Of a stretch of 64,000 nucleotides of DNA, positions 17,420 through 26,072 are shown one piece after another. The position numbers and the translations under genes were made by a program. Position 1 is the first letter of the stretch. Every line of letters starts with the position of its first letter. The notes under the pieces were generated by a model. It ran no database searches. It saw only the letters and a list, made by a program, of their open reading frames with translations, and had not been told where the DNA came from. Source of the DNA: an uncultured Duncaniella sp. GTDB lineage: Bacteria > Bacteroidota > Bacteroidia > Bacteroidales > Muribaculaceae. The stretch covers positions 248,001 through 312,000 of the forward strand of contig CATWQI010000004.1 of the NCBI GenBank assembly GCA_958352885.1. Direction: 5' to 3'.

Positions 17420-19957
17420 ATGCGGTTGCATTTTACTATATTTGTTCTGATGCTGTTGACTGCTGTTGCTGTCAGGGCGCAGAATGTGACAGTGAGCGGA
17501 GTTGTGCGCGATTCGTTGACTCACGAGCCGATTCCCTATGCCACCGTGCTGCTTCTCGGCACCGATAGAGGGGCTCTCACAGATGACAATGGGAAATTCT
17601 CGATTACCACCGCATTGCATTTCAATGGAGTCAGGGTTGCGGCAATGGGATATGAATCCAAGGATATACCTCTTAAAGCCTACCGTGGTGTCAGACTGGA
17701 TATTGATCTTCATTCCACCGGTGTGGAACTTGGAGAGGTAACTGCCAGACCTAAAAAAGAGCATTACTCAAAGCGCAACAATCCGGCAGTCGACTTTATG
17801 GAGCGTATAAGGGAAACACAGGATTTAAATGATCCCAGACGGTTGCCTGATTACAATTACGATAAGTATGAAAGGATAACGCTCGCCATCAACAATTATC
17901 ATTTCAATGACTCGGCTAAAGGAGGTATAGATAAGAAATTCTCTTTTATAAAGGAGTATATCGACACATCTGAAGTTTCAGGAAAGCCTATACTCAATGT
18001 GGCATTGAGGGAGAAAGTGTCAAGTGTGCATCACCGGCTGAACCCGCATGGTGAAAAGGAATACGTGACAGGACTCCGCACTGCCGGTCTTGACGAAATG
18101 CTTGACAAGCAGAGCACCCAGACTTTTTATGAGGATGTGATGCGCGAGGTGGATGTGTACTCCAATGACATAACAGTATTGCAAAACAGATTTGTCAGCC
18201 CTCTTTCACGTATTGCGCCTGATTTCTACAAGTTTTATCTGACGGATACCGTAAATATTGACTCTGTAAAGTGTGTGGAACTTACTTTTGTCCCTCGGAA
18301 TCCGAGCTCATTCGGGTTTACAGGTCGTTTCTATGTCCCTCTTGGTGACACCACAATGTTTATAAAGAGGATAGTCATGCGTGTCCCACATGACATTAAC
18401 CTTAATTTCATTGATGCTATGGAGATACGTCAGGACTATGTTAAAGCAGCCGACGGTTCCAGATTGAAAACATCAGACGATATGGTAATTGAGGCAAGTC
18501 TGATTCCGGGAACACAGGGGATATATGCACGCCGTCACACAGTCTACGACAACCATGATTTCAACCCGGCTCCGGACCCCTCTATATTCAGCCGCGGAAC
18601 AGCTCAGGTGTATGCCCCTGGAGCTGAGTACCGAGACATATCTTTCTGGGATACCAATCGTCTGGCTGAAATCAAGCACGGGGAAAATTCGATGGAGAGG
18701 ATGATGGAACGGTTGCGTTCAGTCCCGTTGTACTATTGGACGGAGAAGGTGGTGAAGATTCTTGTATCGGGATATATAGACACTGCTAATCCGTCAAAAT
18801 TTGACATCGGTCCCATGAATACGACTATTTCGTTTAACACAATGGAAGGTATGCGCCTGAGAGCCGGAGGAATGACTACCGCCAATCTGTCACGCCGATG
18901 GTTTGCCCGTGGGTATGTAGCCTATGGTACCAAGGACCATAAGTGGAAGTATATGGGTGAGGTGGAGTATTCTTTCAGGGACAAGAATTATCATTCGCGC
19001 GAGTTCCCGATACATTCCATACGTGCTACCCGGCTTTATGATGTTGACATGCTCGGACAGCATTACAATTTCACTAATCCGGACAACTTTTTTCTCTCGC
19101 TCAAGCGTATGACCGATCATCAGATGACATATCACAGCGTGAGCAAGCTGGAGTATATACTTGAACTGGAGAATAATTTCTCATTTCAGGCTAAGTTACA
19201 GAGCGAGCGGCAGGAAGCGACCCGGTTTATGACATTTACCGATGGCTTTGGTAATAAATTCGGACACTACACCATAAATTCGCTTACTCTCCAGTTCAGA
19301 TATGCGCCGGGTGAGAAGTTTTATCAGTTGAAGACCACCCGTCTGCCTATCAATCTTGATGCCCCTGTGTTTATCCTCAGTCATACCCTTGCGCCCAAAG
19401 GATTCATGGGCAATCCTTTTGCCGTAAGCACTACAGAAGCTTCTGTCCAAAAACGTTTTTGGCTTTCAGCCTTCGGATATGTGGATTTCATAGTCAAGGG
19501 AGGACATGTATGGTCACGTTCGCCGTATCCTAATCTGTTGATTCCGAATGCAAATCTGTCATATATTATCCAGCCGGAGACATTCGCATGTCTGAACCCT
19601 ATGGAGTTTATCAATGACAGCTATGCGCAGTGGGATTTTACTTACTGGGCAAATGGAGCGTTATTTAATCTTATCCCTTATCTCAAGCGTCTCAAACTGA
19701 GGGAAGCATTCATGTTCAGGGGGCTTTACGGTCATCTCAGCCACCGTAACCGTCCCTGGCTTAATCAGGAACTATATTCATTCCCTGCCATATCAGATAC
19801 AAGGCTGATGAGTGATATGCCATATATGGAGGCGGGTGTCGGTATCGACAATCTGTTCCGTATACTGCGGGTTGACTATATCTGGAGACTTACATACAGA
19901 AACAATCCGAATGCCTGCAAGGGAGGCATCCGGATTGCTATGCATTTTAGTTTCTAA
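17420..19957 (+). CDS. DUF5686 outer membrane protein with CarboxypepD_reg-like domain
   Basis: An 845-residue exported protein. I use the ATG at 17420, which gives a clean signal peptide (about 20 residues ending in V-R-A-Q). Residues about 22-105 form a carboxypeptidase-regulatory-like beta sandwich (VSGVVRDSLTHEPIPYATVLL), as found in front of many Bacteroidota outer membrane proteins. The rest matches the DUF5686 pattern: YDKYERITLAINNYHF, IKEYIDTSEVSGKPILNVAL, NRFVSPLSRIAPDFYKFYL and a long run of amphipathic strands to the end, consistent with a large outer membrane barrel. The role of the family is not established. The gene is monocistronic and convergent with the acyl-CoA synthetase gene, 8 bases apart. 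Confidence 0.85.
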   Translation: MRLHFTIFVLMLLTAVAVRAQNVTVSGVVRDSLTHEPIPYATVLLLGTDRGALTDDNGKFSITTALHFNGVRVAAMGYESKDIPLKAYRGVRLDIDLHSTGVELGEVTARPKKEHYSKRNNPAVDFMERIRETQDLNDPRRLPDYNYDKYERITLAINNYHFNDSAKGGIDKKFSFIKEYIDTSEVSGKPILNVALREKVSSVHHRLNPHGEKEYVTGLRTAGLDEMLDKQSTQTFYEDVMREVDVYSNDITVLQNRFVSPLSRIAPDFYKFYLTDTVNIDSVKCVELTFVPRNPSSFGFTGRFYVPLGDTTMFIKRIVMRVPHDINLNFIDAMEIRQDYVKAADGSRLKTSDDMVIEASLIPGTQGIYARRHTVYDNHDFNPAPDPSIFSRGTAQVYAPGAEYRDISFWDTNRLAEIKHGENSMERMMERLRSVPLYYWTEKVVKILVSGYIDTANPSKFDIGPMNTTISFNTMEGMRLRAGGMTTANLSRRWFARGYVAYGTKDHKWKYMGEVEYSFRDKNYHSREFPIHSIRATRLYDVDMLGQHYNFTNPDNFFLSLKRMTDHQMTYHSVSKLEYILELENNFSFQAKLQSERQEATRFMTFTDGFGNKFGHYTINSLTLQFRYAPGEKFYQLKTTRLPINLDAPVFILSHTLAPKGFMGNPFAVSTTEASVQKRFWLSAFGYVDFIVKGGHVWSRSPYPNLLIPNANLSYIIQPETFACLNPMEFINDSYAQWDFTYWANGALFNLIPYLKRLKLREAFMFRGLYGHLSHRNRPWLNQELYSFPAISDTRLMSDMPYMEAGVGIDNLFRILRVDYIWRLTYRNNPNACKGGIRIAMHFSF

Positions 19958-19965
19958 TACTGTGA

Positions 19966-21627
19966 TTAGATTTGCTGGTACAGATAGCGCTTTATGGAGC
20001 GTTTAGGTGTCTTTTCAAATTCCTCGTCGTAAAGTTTGGTGCGCTGAATCTGGGAATAAGCCGGCAGTGAGGCGTTGAGGGTTTTGATGTTATCCTCCAT
20101 TATGGCCTCTATTTCCTGTGCGGTCAATCCTTGCGCTGCCGCATTCTCGATATCAGGATAGATAAGAGCCACAAGTTTGCCTCCGCCTCCGTCTATGATG
20201 AGTGACTCTGCCACATACGGAAGGTTGTTGAGCTTATCCTCGATTTCTTCGGGATATATGTTCTGTCCTGACGCTCCGAGAATCATATTCTTGTCTCTGC
20301 CTCGGATATACAGATACCCTTCATGGTCAAGATTGCATATATCGCCGGTGGTCATCCATCCGTCCTTGTCAAACACGGCATCTGTCGCTTCCTGATTCTT
20401 GTAATACCCGAGCATCACATTGTCACCCTTGACATATAGTACGCCCGGGACATTGGCTGGGTCCGGAGAATCAATTCTTGCCTCTACACGGTCAACTATG
20501 CGACCACATGAGGCAAGACGGTTGTTTTTCGCGGTGGCGTATGATATGAGCGGTCCGCATTCTGTCATGCCGTAACCGACTGTGTAGGGAAAGCCGCAGC
20601 GGCGAAGGAATTCCTCTACCTCACGATTAAGTCCGGCGCCACCGATGATGATTTCCTCAAGGTTGCCTCCGAATGTCTCACGCAGACTGCTCAGTACTTT
20701 ATGGAGCAGATGATCGTCTACGAATGGAACCTTCATCAAGAGTTTCATTAGCGGTTTCTCGAGCATCGGGAATACACGGGTCTTGATAATCTTTTCAATA
20801 ATCAGAGGTACGGTGACAATATAGCGCGGGCGCACCTTGGCAAATGCGTCCATGATGATACGAGGGGAAGGTGTGCGTGTCACAATATTGATATGGTTGC
20901 CGCTTACGAATGGACGGAGCATGTCAATAGTGAGACCGTACATGTGTGCGAGCGGGAGCATGCACACAACGCCGTCGCCGGGATTGGTGGGCAGGTATTC
21001 AAGGCAGTATTCCACGTTTGACCAGATGCTGCGGAACGGGAGCATCACGCCCTTGGAGAAACCTGTCGAGCCTGAGGTATAGCTTATCATGCAGAGTTCC
21101 TCCCGGCTGTCGACATAGTAATTCACATCCTCCTTAGTGAAGCGATCAGGGTATTTTTTGCCGAAAAGCTCGTTGAGATGCGCTCTTGCTTCCTTGATTT
21201 TGTCATCATAGCTTTGTGTGAGTGAGAAGTCTTTGAGGGAAAGCACGCCTATAAGCTTGTTGAGTGCGTCCGGATTGAGCTCTTCCCATTTGGCATCGTC
21301 AAGTATTGCGAGCTTGGCGTCGCTGTGATTTATGAGATGCTGCACATTGTCAGCCTTGAAGTCGGGAAGAATGGGGACTATCACGGCTCCGTAAGTCATG
21401 GAGGCGAGGAACGCCACACACCATAATGAACTGTTTTTACCGCATAGGGCTATTTTGTCGCCGGGTTCTATGCCTATTTCTTTAAACAGGATATGAAGTT
21501 TGGCAATCTTGCGGGCAACATCTTTGTATGATATTGTGCTCCCTCCGAGGTCGGTAAAAGCTGGCAACTCCCAGTTGTTACGTATGGAATCCTGGAAATA
21601 TAGATTGAGGCTGTCTCTATGTTGCAT
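19966..21627 (-). CDS. AMP-dependent long-chain acyl-CoA synthetase
   Basis: A 553-residue adenylate-forming enzyme that activates a carboxylic acid, probably a fatty acid, to its CoA ester through an acyl-AMP. The P-loop MISYTSGSTGFSKGVM lies near residues 177-192. VGYGMTECGPLISYA, DGWMTTGDICNLDHEGYLYIRGRDKNMI and the closing KTPKRSIKRYLY with the catalytic Lys are all present. A TAACTTTG -7 box lies at 21690-21683 on the minus strand, 56 bases upstream of the start. Chain length cannot be read from the sequence; use in an acyl-ACP or surface-lipid route is possible. It is separate from the miaA-pepT unit upstream. Confidence 0.9.
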   Translation of the reverse strand: MQHRDSLNLYFQDSIRNNWELPAFTDLGGSTISYKDVARKIAKLHILFKEIGIEPGDKIALCGKNSSLWCVAFLASMTYGAVIVPILPDFKADNVQHLINHSDAKLAILDDAKWEELNPDALNKLIGVLSLKDFSLTQSYDDKIKEARAHLNELFGKKYPDRFTKEDVNYYVDSREELCMISYTSGSTGFSKGVMLPFRSIWSNVEYCLEYLPTNPGDGVVCMLPLAHMYGLTIDMLRPFVSGNHINIVTRTPSPRIIMDAFAKVRPRYIVTVPLIIEKIIKTRVFPMLEKPLMKLLMKVPFVDDHLLHKVLSSLRETFGGNLEEIIIGGAGLNREVEEFLRRCGFPYTVGYGMTECGPLISYATAKNNRLASCGRIVDRVEARIDSPDPANVPGVLYVKGDNVMLGYYKNQEATDAVFDKDGWMTTGDICNLDHEGYLYIRGRDKNMILGASGQNIYPEEIEDKLNNLPYVAESLIIDGGGGKLVALIYPDIENAAAQGLTAQEIEAIMEDNIKTLNASLPAYSQIQRTKLYDEEFEKTPKRSIKRYLYQQI

Positions 21628-21747
21628 TGGTTTCTTATTGATATATTGACGTTTAATAATGAAATTGTTATTACTGAGTGTGCAAAGTTAGCAACATTTG
21701 TCGAAAACGTTGCCCGTAAATGCACAATAAATCTTAATGTGTGAATT

Positions 21748-22668
21748 TTATGACCTAAATTCAGTGATAATGGCTAATGCTTGGTCTAAAAGCGAAGCTT
21801 TGGGGTCAAGATACCTTACGTTTGGGTCTTTAGAAAGCCATAACAGCTGTTTTTTGGCGTATACTCTGGTATTCTTGGCTATACGGGCTATTGCTGTGTC
21901 CCTGTCCATTATTCCGTCCATCATAGCAAACAATTCTTTGTAACCCACCGTGTTGAGCGAGTTTAGATGGCGCAATGGATACACCTCGGCAGCTTCTTTT
22001 TCAAGTCCTTCCTGTATCATTGCATCCACTCTCCGGTTTATACGGCTGAATAGCTCTTCCCGTGGGTAGCTGATGGCAAATTTAATTATATTGAAATCTC
22101 GTTGTTTCTTCTTGCCTGTTCTGAGCGATGATACCGGCACACCTGCCTGAAGAGTTATTTCAATGGCGTGAATCAGTCTGCGGTGATTGTTTGGATCACA
22201 GTTTTCCAGATATATTGGGTCAATCTCCTTGAGTTTGTCATGCAGTGCTTTGAGTCCGCCACTTTGGTATAAATTGATGGAATATTGCCGTATTTCTTCC
22301 GAGATGGTCGGAAGCTCATCGATGCCGTTGGTTATAGCGTCTATGTACATCATTGACCCACCGCACATCACTGCATAGTCATTGCTTTCCCACAATTTGT
22401 CAAGTAGCGGGAGCACTTCCTCTTCATACTTTGCCGCACTGTAATATTCGTCAAGTCCAAGGGTTGCTATGAAATGATGTATTACACGTGACAGCTGAGC
22501 TGGTGACGGGGCAGCCGTTCCGATAGGGATACCACGATAAATTTGCCGGGAGTCAGCGGATATGATTTCAGTCCGCAGACTCTCGGCAAGCTGTATGGAA
22601 AGGTCGGTCTTACCGCTTCCGGTAGGACCGGTGATTATTATCAGTGTCTTGTCCTTTGCCACGTTCAC
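21748..22668 (-). CDS. miaA: tRNA dimethylallyltransferase
   Basis: A 306-residue enzyme that puts an isopentenyl group on A37 of tRNAs reading UNN codons. The P-loop GPTGSGKT is at residues 14-21, and the DMAPP/substrate motifs SADSRQIYRGIPIGTAAPS and GGSMMYIDAI follow. The tRNA-gripping region DPNNHRRLIHAIEI and the C-terminal KNTRVYAKKQLLWLSKDPN are intact. The likely start is a GTG at 22668, since no ATG gives a full P-loop domain. It starts 10 bases after the pepT stop, so pepT and miaA form an operon and translation may be coupled. Confidence 0.94.
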   Translation of the reverse strand: MNVAKDKTLIIITGPTGSGKTDLSIQLAESLRTEIISADSRQIYRGIPIGTAAPSPAQLSRVIHHFIATLGLDEYYSAAKYEEEVLPLLDKLWESNDYAVMCGGSMMYIDAITNGIDELPTISEEIRQYSINLYQSGGLKALHDKLKEIDPIYLENCDPNNHRRLIHAIEITLQAGVPVSSLRTGKKKQRDFNIIKFAISYPREELFSRINRRVDAMIQEGLEKEAAEVYPLRHLNSLNTVGYKELFAMMDGIMDRDTAIARIAKNTRVYAKKQLLWLSKDPNVRYLDPKASLLDQALAIITEFRS

Positions 22669-22678
22669 TGCACACCCT

Positions 22679-23896
22679 CTATTGAGCGACCAGACGGGCT
22701 ATCTCGACAATTACCTTTGTGGCTTTTTCCATTGACGGAATAGGCACGAACTCGTATCTGCCGTGGAAATTGAGTCCTCCGGCGAAGATGTTGGGGCATG
22801 GCAGTCCCTTGAACGAGAGCTGTGCGCCGTCTGTCCCACCGCGTATCGGCTGTACCTTGGGAGTCACATCAACATTTTTCATAGCCTGGATGGCAATGTC
22901 GACTATGTGCATCACCGGTTCAATCTTCTCACGCATGTTATAGTACTGGTCCTTGATTTCGATGGATGCGCATCCGGGGAACTCATTGTTTATTTTGCGT
23001 GTGAGATGCTCAAGTTCTTTCTTGCGGCGTTCGAAACGGTCTCGGTCATGGTCACGGATTATATATGTGAGGACAGTCTCCTCGACAGAACCCTGTATTG
23101 ACACAAGATGATAGAAGCCCTCATAGCCTTCTGTATGCTCGGGAGTCTCCCAGCGGGGAAGCATGATGATAAACTGGTTTGCCACTCTGATAGAGTTGAG
23201 CATCTTGTGTTTTGCGTAGCCTGGATGCACGTTCCTTCCTTTGAATGTGACTTTAGCAACGGCGGCATTGAAATTCTCGAATTCCAGTTCGCCGATTTCT
23301 CCTCCGTCCATTGTATAGGCCCAGTCCGCACCGAACAAATCGACATCGAATTTGTGAGCGCCCATGCCTATTTCCTCGTCAGGGTTGAATGCGATGCGTA
23401 TATCTCCGTGCTTTATTTCGGGATGATGCTTCAGATAGTCGATAGCGGTGATAATTTCTGCTATTCCTGCCTTATCGTCAGCACCCAGGAGTGTGTTCCC
23501 GTCAGTGACAATCAAATCCTCCCCGACATAATTCTTCAGTTCCGGGAATTGGGTGGGGGAAAGGACTATATCCTTTTCTTTATTAAGGATTATGTCATAG
23601 CCGTCATATTTCTCAACTATGCGTGGACTCACATGCTTGCCGCTCATGTCGGGCGACGTATCGAGATGTGCTATGAAGCCTACTGTCGGCACTTCCTTAT
23701 CGGTATTGCCGGGCAGCGTCGCCATGAGATACCCGTTATCATCAAGGGTTATATCCTTTAGCCCCATGTTGTTTAGTTCTTTCTCAAGATGCTGCGCAAA
23801 TTCCATTTGTCCCGGTGTCGAGGGTGTCATGTTGGTCTCCTCGTCACTCTGAGTGTCAAATTTGACATATTGTAAAAATCTGTCAACTACGGTCAT
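22679..23896 (-). CDS. pepT: Peptidase T (tripeptide aminopeptidase)
   Basis: A 405-residue M20 metallopeptidase that removes the N-terminal residue of tripeptides in the cytoplasm. The di-zinc residues sit in GFIAHLDTSPDMSG, GADDKAGIAEI and NPDEEIGMGAHKFDV. GGTDGAQLSFKGLPCPNIFAGG closes the site. Length is normal and no signal peptide is present. It is the first gene of pepT-miaA, behind a clear promoter. Confidence 0.94.
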   Translation of the reverse strand: MTVVDRFLQYVKFDTQSDEETNMTPSTPGQMEFAQHLEKELNNMGLKDITLDDNGYLMATLPGNTDKEVPTVGFIAHLDTSPDMSGKHVSPRIVEKYDGYDIILNKEKDIVLSPTQFPELKNYVGEDLIVTDGNTLLGADDKAGIAEIITAIDYLKHHPEIKHGDIRIAFNPDEEIGMGAHKFDVDLFGADWAYTMDGGEIGELEFENFNAAVAKVTFKGRNVHPGYAKHKMLNSIRVANQFIIMLPRWETPEHTEGYEGFYHLVSIQGSVEETVLTYIIRDHDRDRFERRKKELEHLTRKINNEFPGCASIEIKDQYYNMREKIEPVMHIVDIAIQAMKNVDVTPKVQPIRGGTDGAQLSFKGLPCPNIFAGGLNFHGRYEFVPIPSMEKATKVIVEIARLVAQ

Positions 23897-23940
23897 AGCC
23901 TATGTTGGTGTTATTTGTTTGTATTATAATTAATTGATTG

Positions 23941-23972
23941 CAAACTTACAAAAAAATCCGCAGTAAAACCAA
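23941..23972 (-). promoter_or_regulatory. Promoter of pepT-miaA
   Basis: On the minus strand TTG (23972-23970), a 21-base spacer and TAAGTTTG (23948-23941) fit the consensus 45 bases before the pepT ATG. Confidence 0.65.
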
Positions 23973-24062
23973 TACCGCTATGAAAAAAATCATCATCCAT
24001 GTTCTGCGCTGCATGATGATTGAGATGTCGATAGCTGAAACACAATCGCTGGCGTGTAGAAA

Positions 24063-24101
24063 GACCGGAGGATTTGAACGCAATGTCCATATCCTCCGGT
24101 C
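24063..24101 (-). terminator. Terminator of the small beta-barrel gene
   Basis: GACCGGAGGAT (24063-24073) pairs perfectly over 11 bp with 24091-24101. On the minus strand a T-rich TCTTTC follows. It lies 32 bases after the stop of the gene at 24133-24690. Confidence 0.75.
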
Positions 24102-24132
24102 AGTAGAGTCTGATATATCTTATTCTAACTGA

Positions 24133-24690
24133 TTAGAATGTGTAATAGAGACCGAATGAAAGGTTGTAACCTGAGAGGTCAAGACCCCAGCTCTTTGCTG
24201 ATATGCCTGCTGCCTCAAGAGCGTCAGTGGCGGCATCATTGGCTCCGCGGTAACCGAGGAAACCTACGTGGGCTACGAGACTGAATTTCTCAGTAATGTT
24301 GAGGGCGAGACCCGGTTTGAAACCGATTTCATAAGTCACAGCTGTGTCTGAGGATTCGCCGTCATACTTTGATTTACCTGCGCCGAGACCGAAACCTCCG
24401 TCAACAAAAAGGTTGAGCATTCCTGATTTGAAATAGGAATAGCGTGCATAGGGTGTGATAGAGAATAGGTTTGTGTTGATGCCTGTAGTGTGAATGTAAT
24501 TGTATCCTACGGTAGTGCCGATAGCCCAGTTCTCACTGAGGTTGTAGCCTATTTCAGGAGCGATAGTGATAGATGTGGTTTTGTCTGATCCGTTGCGCCA
24601 TGCGCCCACTGAACCACCTACGAAAATGTCTTGTGCGGATGCGCACACAGCCATAATTGAAATGACTGCTAAAACAAAAATCTTTTTCAT
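24133..24690 (-). CDS. Small outer membrane beta-barrel protein
   Basis: A 185-residue exported protein with a signal peptide (MKKIFVLAVISIMAVCASAQ) followed by alternating amphipathic strands of an eight-strand type barrel (IGTTVGYNYIH, SLVAHVGFLGYRG). It ends in LSFGLYYTF with the C-terminal Phe typical of proteins inserted by BamA. It resembles the porin-family OmpA/OmpW-size barrels common in Bacteroidota. No enzyme motif is visible. It stands alone with its own terminator. A TAACTTTG box lies at 24738-24731 on the minus strand, so an individual promoter is likely. Confidence 0.85.
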   Translation of the reverse strand: MKKIFVLAVISIMAVCASAQDIFVGGSVGAWRNGSDKTTSITIAPEIGYNLSENWAIGTTVGYNYIHTTGINTNLFSITPYARYSYFKSGMLNLFVDGGFGLGAGKSKYDGESSDTAVTYEIGFKPGLALNITEKFSLVAHVGFLGYRGANDAATDALEAAGISAKSWGLDLSGYNLSFGLYYTF

Positions 24691-24812
24691 TGTGTAAAAT
24701 TGGTTTAATAGGTTAGTTTAAAAGTCAAAACAAAGTTAATGATTTTTTTGCTTAAATTTAAATAAAATTCACAAAAATAGAGAATTTGGCGACAAATTCG
24801 GATAAAGTGAAC

Positions 24813-24855
24813 AAAAAATGGAGTGTCACCATCATCTGGCAACACTCCATTTTTT
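24813..24855 (-). terminator. Terminator of the zeta-like kinase pair
   Basis: A perfect 14-bp stem (24813-24826 with 24842-24855) is bounded by A6 and T6, so it can work in both directions. On the minus strand it ends the kinase transcript. Confidence 0.85.
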
Positions 24856-24988
24856 AATTTTTCAGGAATATTATCACTTCACTTCCTCAAATATAACTAC
24901 ATCTGATTATAAGCCATTTATGTTTTGATGATACAAATACGGATGTTCAAATTCCTAAGAATGACATCGGTTACCTCGCCGTCATCTA

Positions 24989-25588
24989 TCACGGAAGCAT
25001 ATTTGAAGCCCAGTCGGGGACTTCTTCCACATAGCGTTTTGCAAGTTCGCCGTCGCACAACCGGAACAAAAGCCGGGCTTCCGCATCCTCTATTGAGTTG
25101 TCATAGACATATAGCCTATCGACTATCTCAGATAGGATTATGCAGTTTGCAATGGACTTATCATATCGGGATATGATTTTGGGGATAGGCACATCATGAC
25201 CGCCATCCAGCACCCGTTGAGCCACACGCTTCGCATTGATTGTCGGAGATTCGGTAGATACGAAGAAAAGGCGGATGAAAAATCCGGCATCTTTCGCTCT
25301 GAGAATGTAATCGACCTTATCGGCAGCCGACATCACAGTCTCAAAGATATGGCTCTTACGTTCTGCAAGGCATCTCTCTCTCCATTCGTTACAATAGTTA
25401 GCCGCTTTAAGTACTGCCTCCCGGTCGTTCCAATCCCCGAAAACGTCACGAGCTACATTGTCAGGATTTATATATTCCGAATCTTCCAGCCACTCATGAT
25501 GCAAAATCTTGGAGGTCATGGAAGTCTTGCCAGACCCATTGGGTCCGGCAATCACAATTAGAACAGGACGATGATTATTTGCTGCCAT
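24989..25588 (-). CDS. Zeta-toxin-like P-loop kinase
   Basis: A 199-residue protein with Walker A AGPNGSGKT (residues 14-22) right after the first beta strand. It continues with EYINPDNVARDVFG, HIFETVMSAADKVDYILRAKDAGFFIRLFFVSTES and a C-terminal lid with Arg residues. This is the layout of zeta toxins, which phosphorylate UDP-N-acetylglucosamine or similar small molecules. The upstream small gene overlaps it by 14 bases on the same strand, as in toxin-antitoxin pairs. That partner does not look like the three-helix epsilon antitoxin. Known: the kinase fold. Inferred: a toxic or regulatory role. A housekeeping nucleoside or sugar kinase is possible. Confidence 0.75.
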   Translation of the reverse strand: MAANNHRPVLIVIAGPNGSGKTSMTSKILHHEWLEDSEYINPDNVARDVFGDWNDREAVLKAANYCNEWRERCLAERKSHIFETVMSAADKVDYILRAKDAGFFIRLFFVSTESPTINAKRVAQRVLDGGHDVPIPKIISRYDKSIANCIILSEIVDRLYVYDNSIEDAEARLLFRLCDGELAKRYVEEVPDWASNMLP

Positions 25589-25790
25589 TCTTGATTCTGT
25601 TTATGGCAACACCCCATTTCTCCTGTGCAGCCTGTGTCGCAGCCTCAATTCCGGCAGCCACACGCTCGGCAGCCCGTCGGGTGCTTTTGCGGGCATCTTC
25701 GGCGACTTCACGCATAATCTGAGCCATGCGCTCGTCGCCCGGCTCCTCCATCGATGTAAGTCGATAACTATTCATCTGCTCTTCCGACAT
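25575..25790 (-). CDS. Small helical partner of the zeta-like kinase
   Basis: A 71-residue acidic-then-basic protein. Residues 19-60 (EDARKSTRRAAERVAAGIEA and flanks) are predicted mostly helical, Ala- and Arg-rich, with no known catalytic motif. It starts 14 bases upstream of, and overlaps, the kinase gene in another frame, so the two are translated together. A TAACTTTG -7 box at 25873-25866 on the minus strand probably drives the pair. By position it is a candidate antitoxin or regulatory subunit; I do not recognise its family with certainty. Confidence 0.7.
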   Translation of the reverse strand: MSEEQMNSYRLTSMEEPGDERMAQIMREVAEDARKSTRRAAERVAAGIEAATQAAQEKWGVAINRIKNGSK

Positions 25791-26014
25791 AATATAATCT
25801 TTTCTTATTCAACGCCAACCTTTAGCTTGCGAGACTTCAATAGCGAATGGCGATTGATCCTATCGCAAAGTTACGAAAAAAGCTGGAACTAACTTTCTAT
25901 TTGTTATACAATCATAAGGTAAAATCAACGCCAAAATAGTTTCGGTACAGTCTTGATACAAATATAAGCTAAAAATCCATAGAAAACAGATATTTACAGA
26001 GAAAAGTACAAATA

Positions 26015-26055
26015 AAAAACGGAGTGTAACTTGGTGTGTTACACTCCGTTTTGTT
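26015..26055 (-). terminator. Terminator of dnaK
   Basis: A perfect 15-bp stem (26016-26030 with 26038-26052) and a 7-base loop are bounded by A and T runs, 21 bases past the dnaK stop. Confidence 0.9.
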
Positions 26056-26072
26056 ATTGTTGATTCCGCAAA

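Noticed and set aside
23938..24132. Plus-strand ORF of 64 codons after pepT
   Set aside because: It overlaps the terminator hairpin of the convergent small barrel gene and the pepT promoter, and the product shows no recognisable domain.
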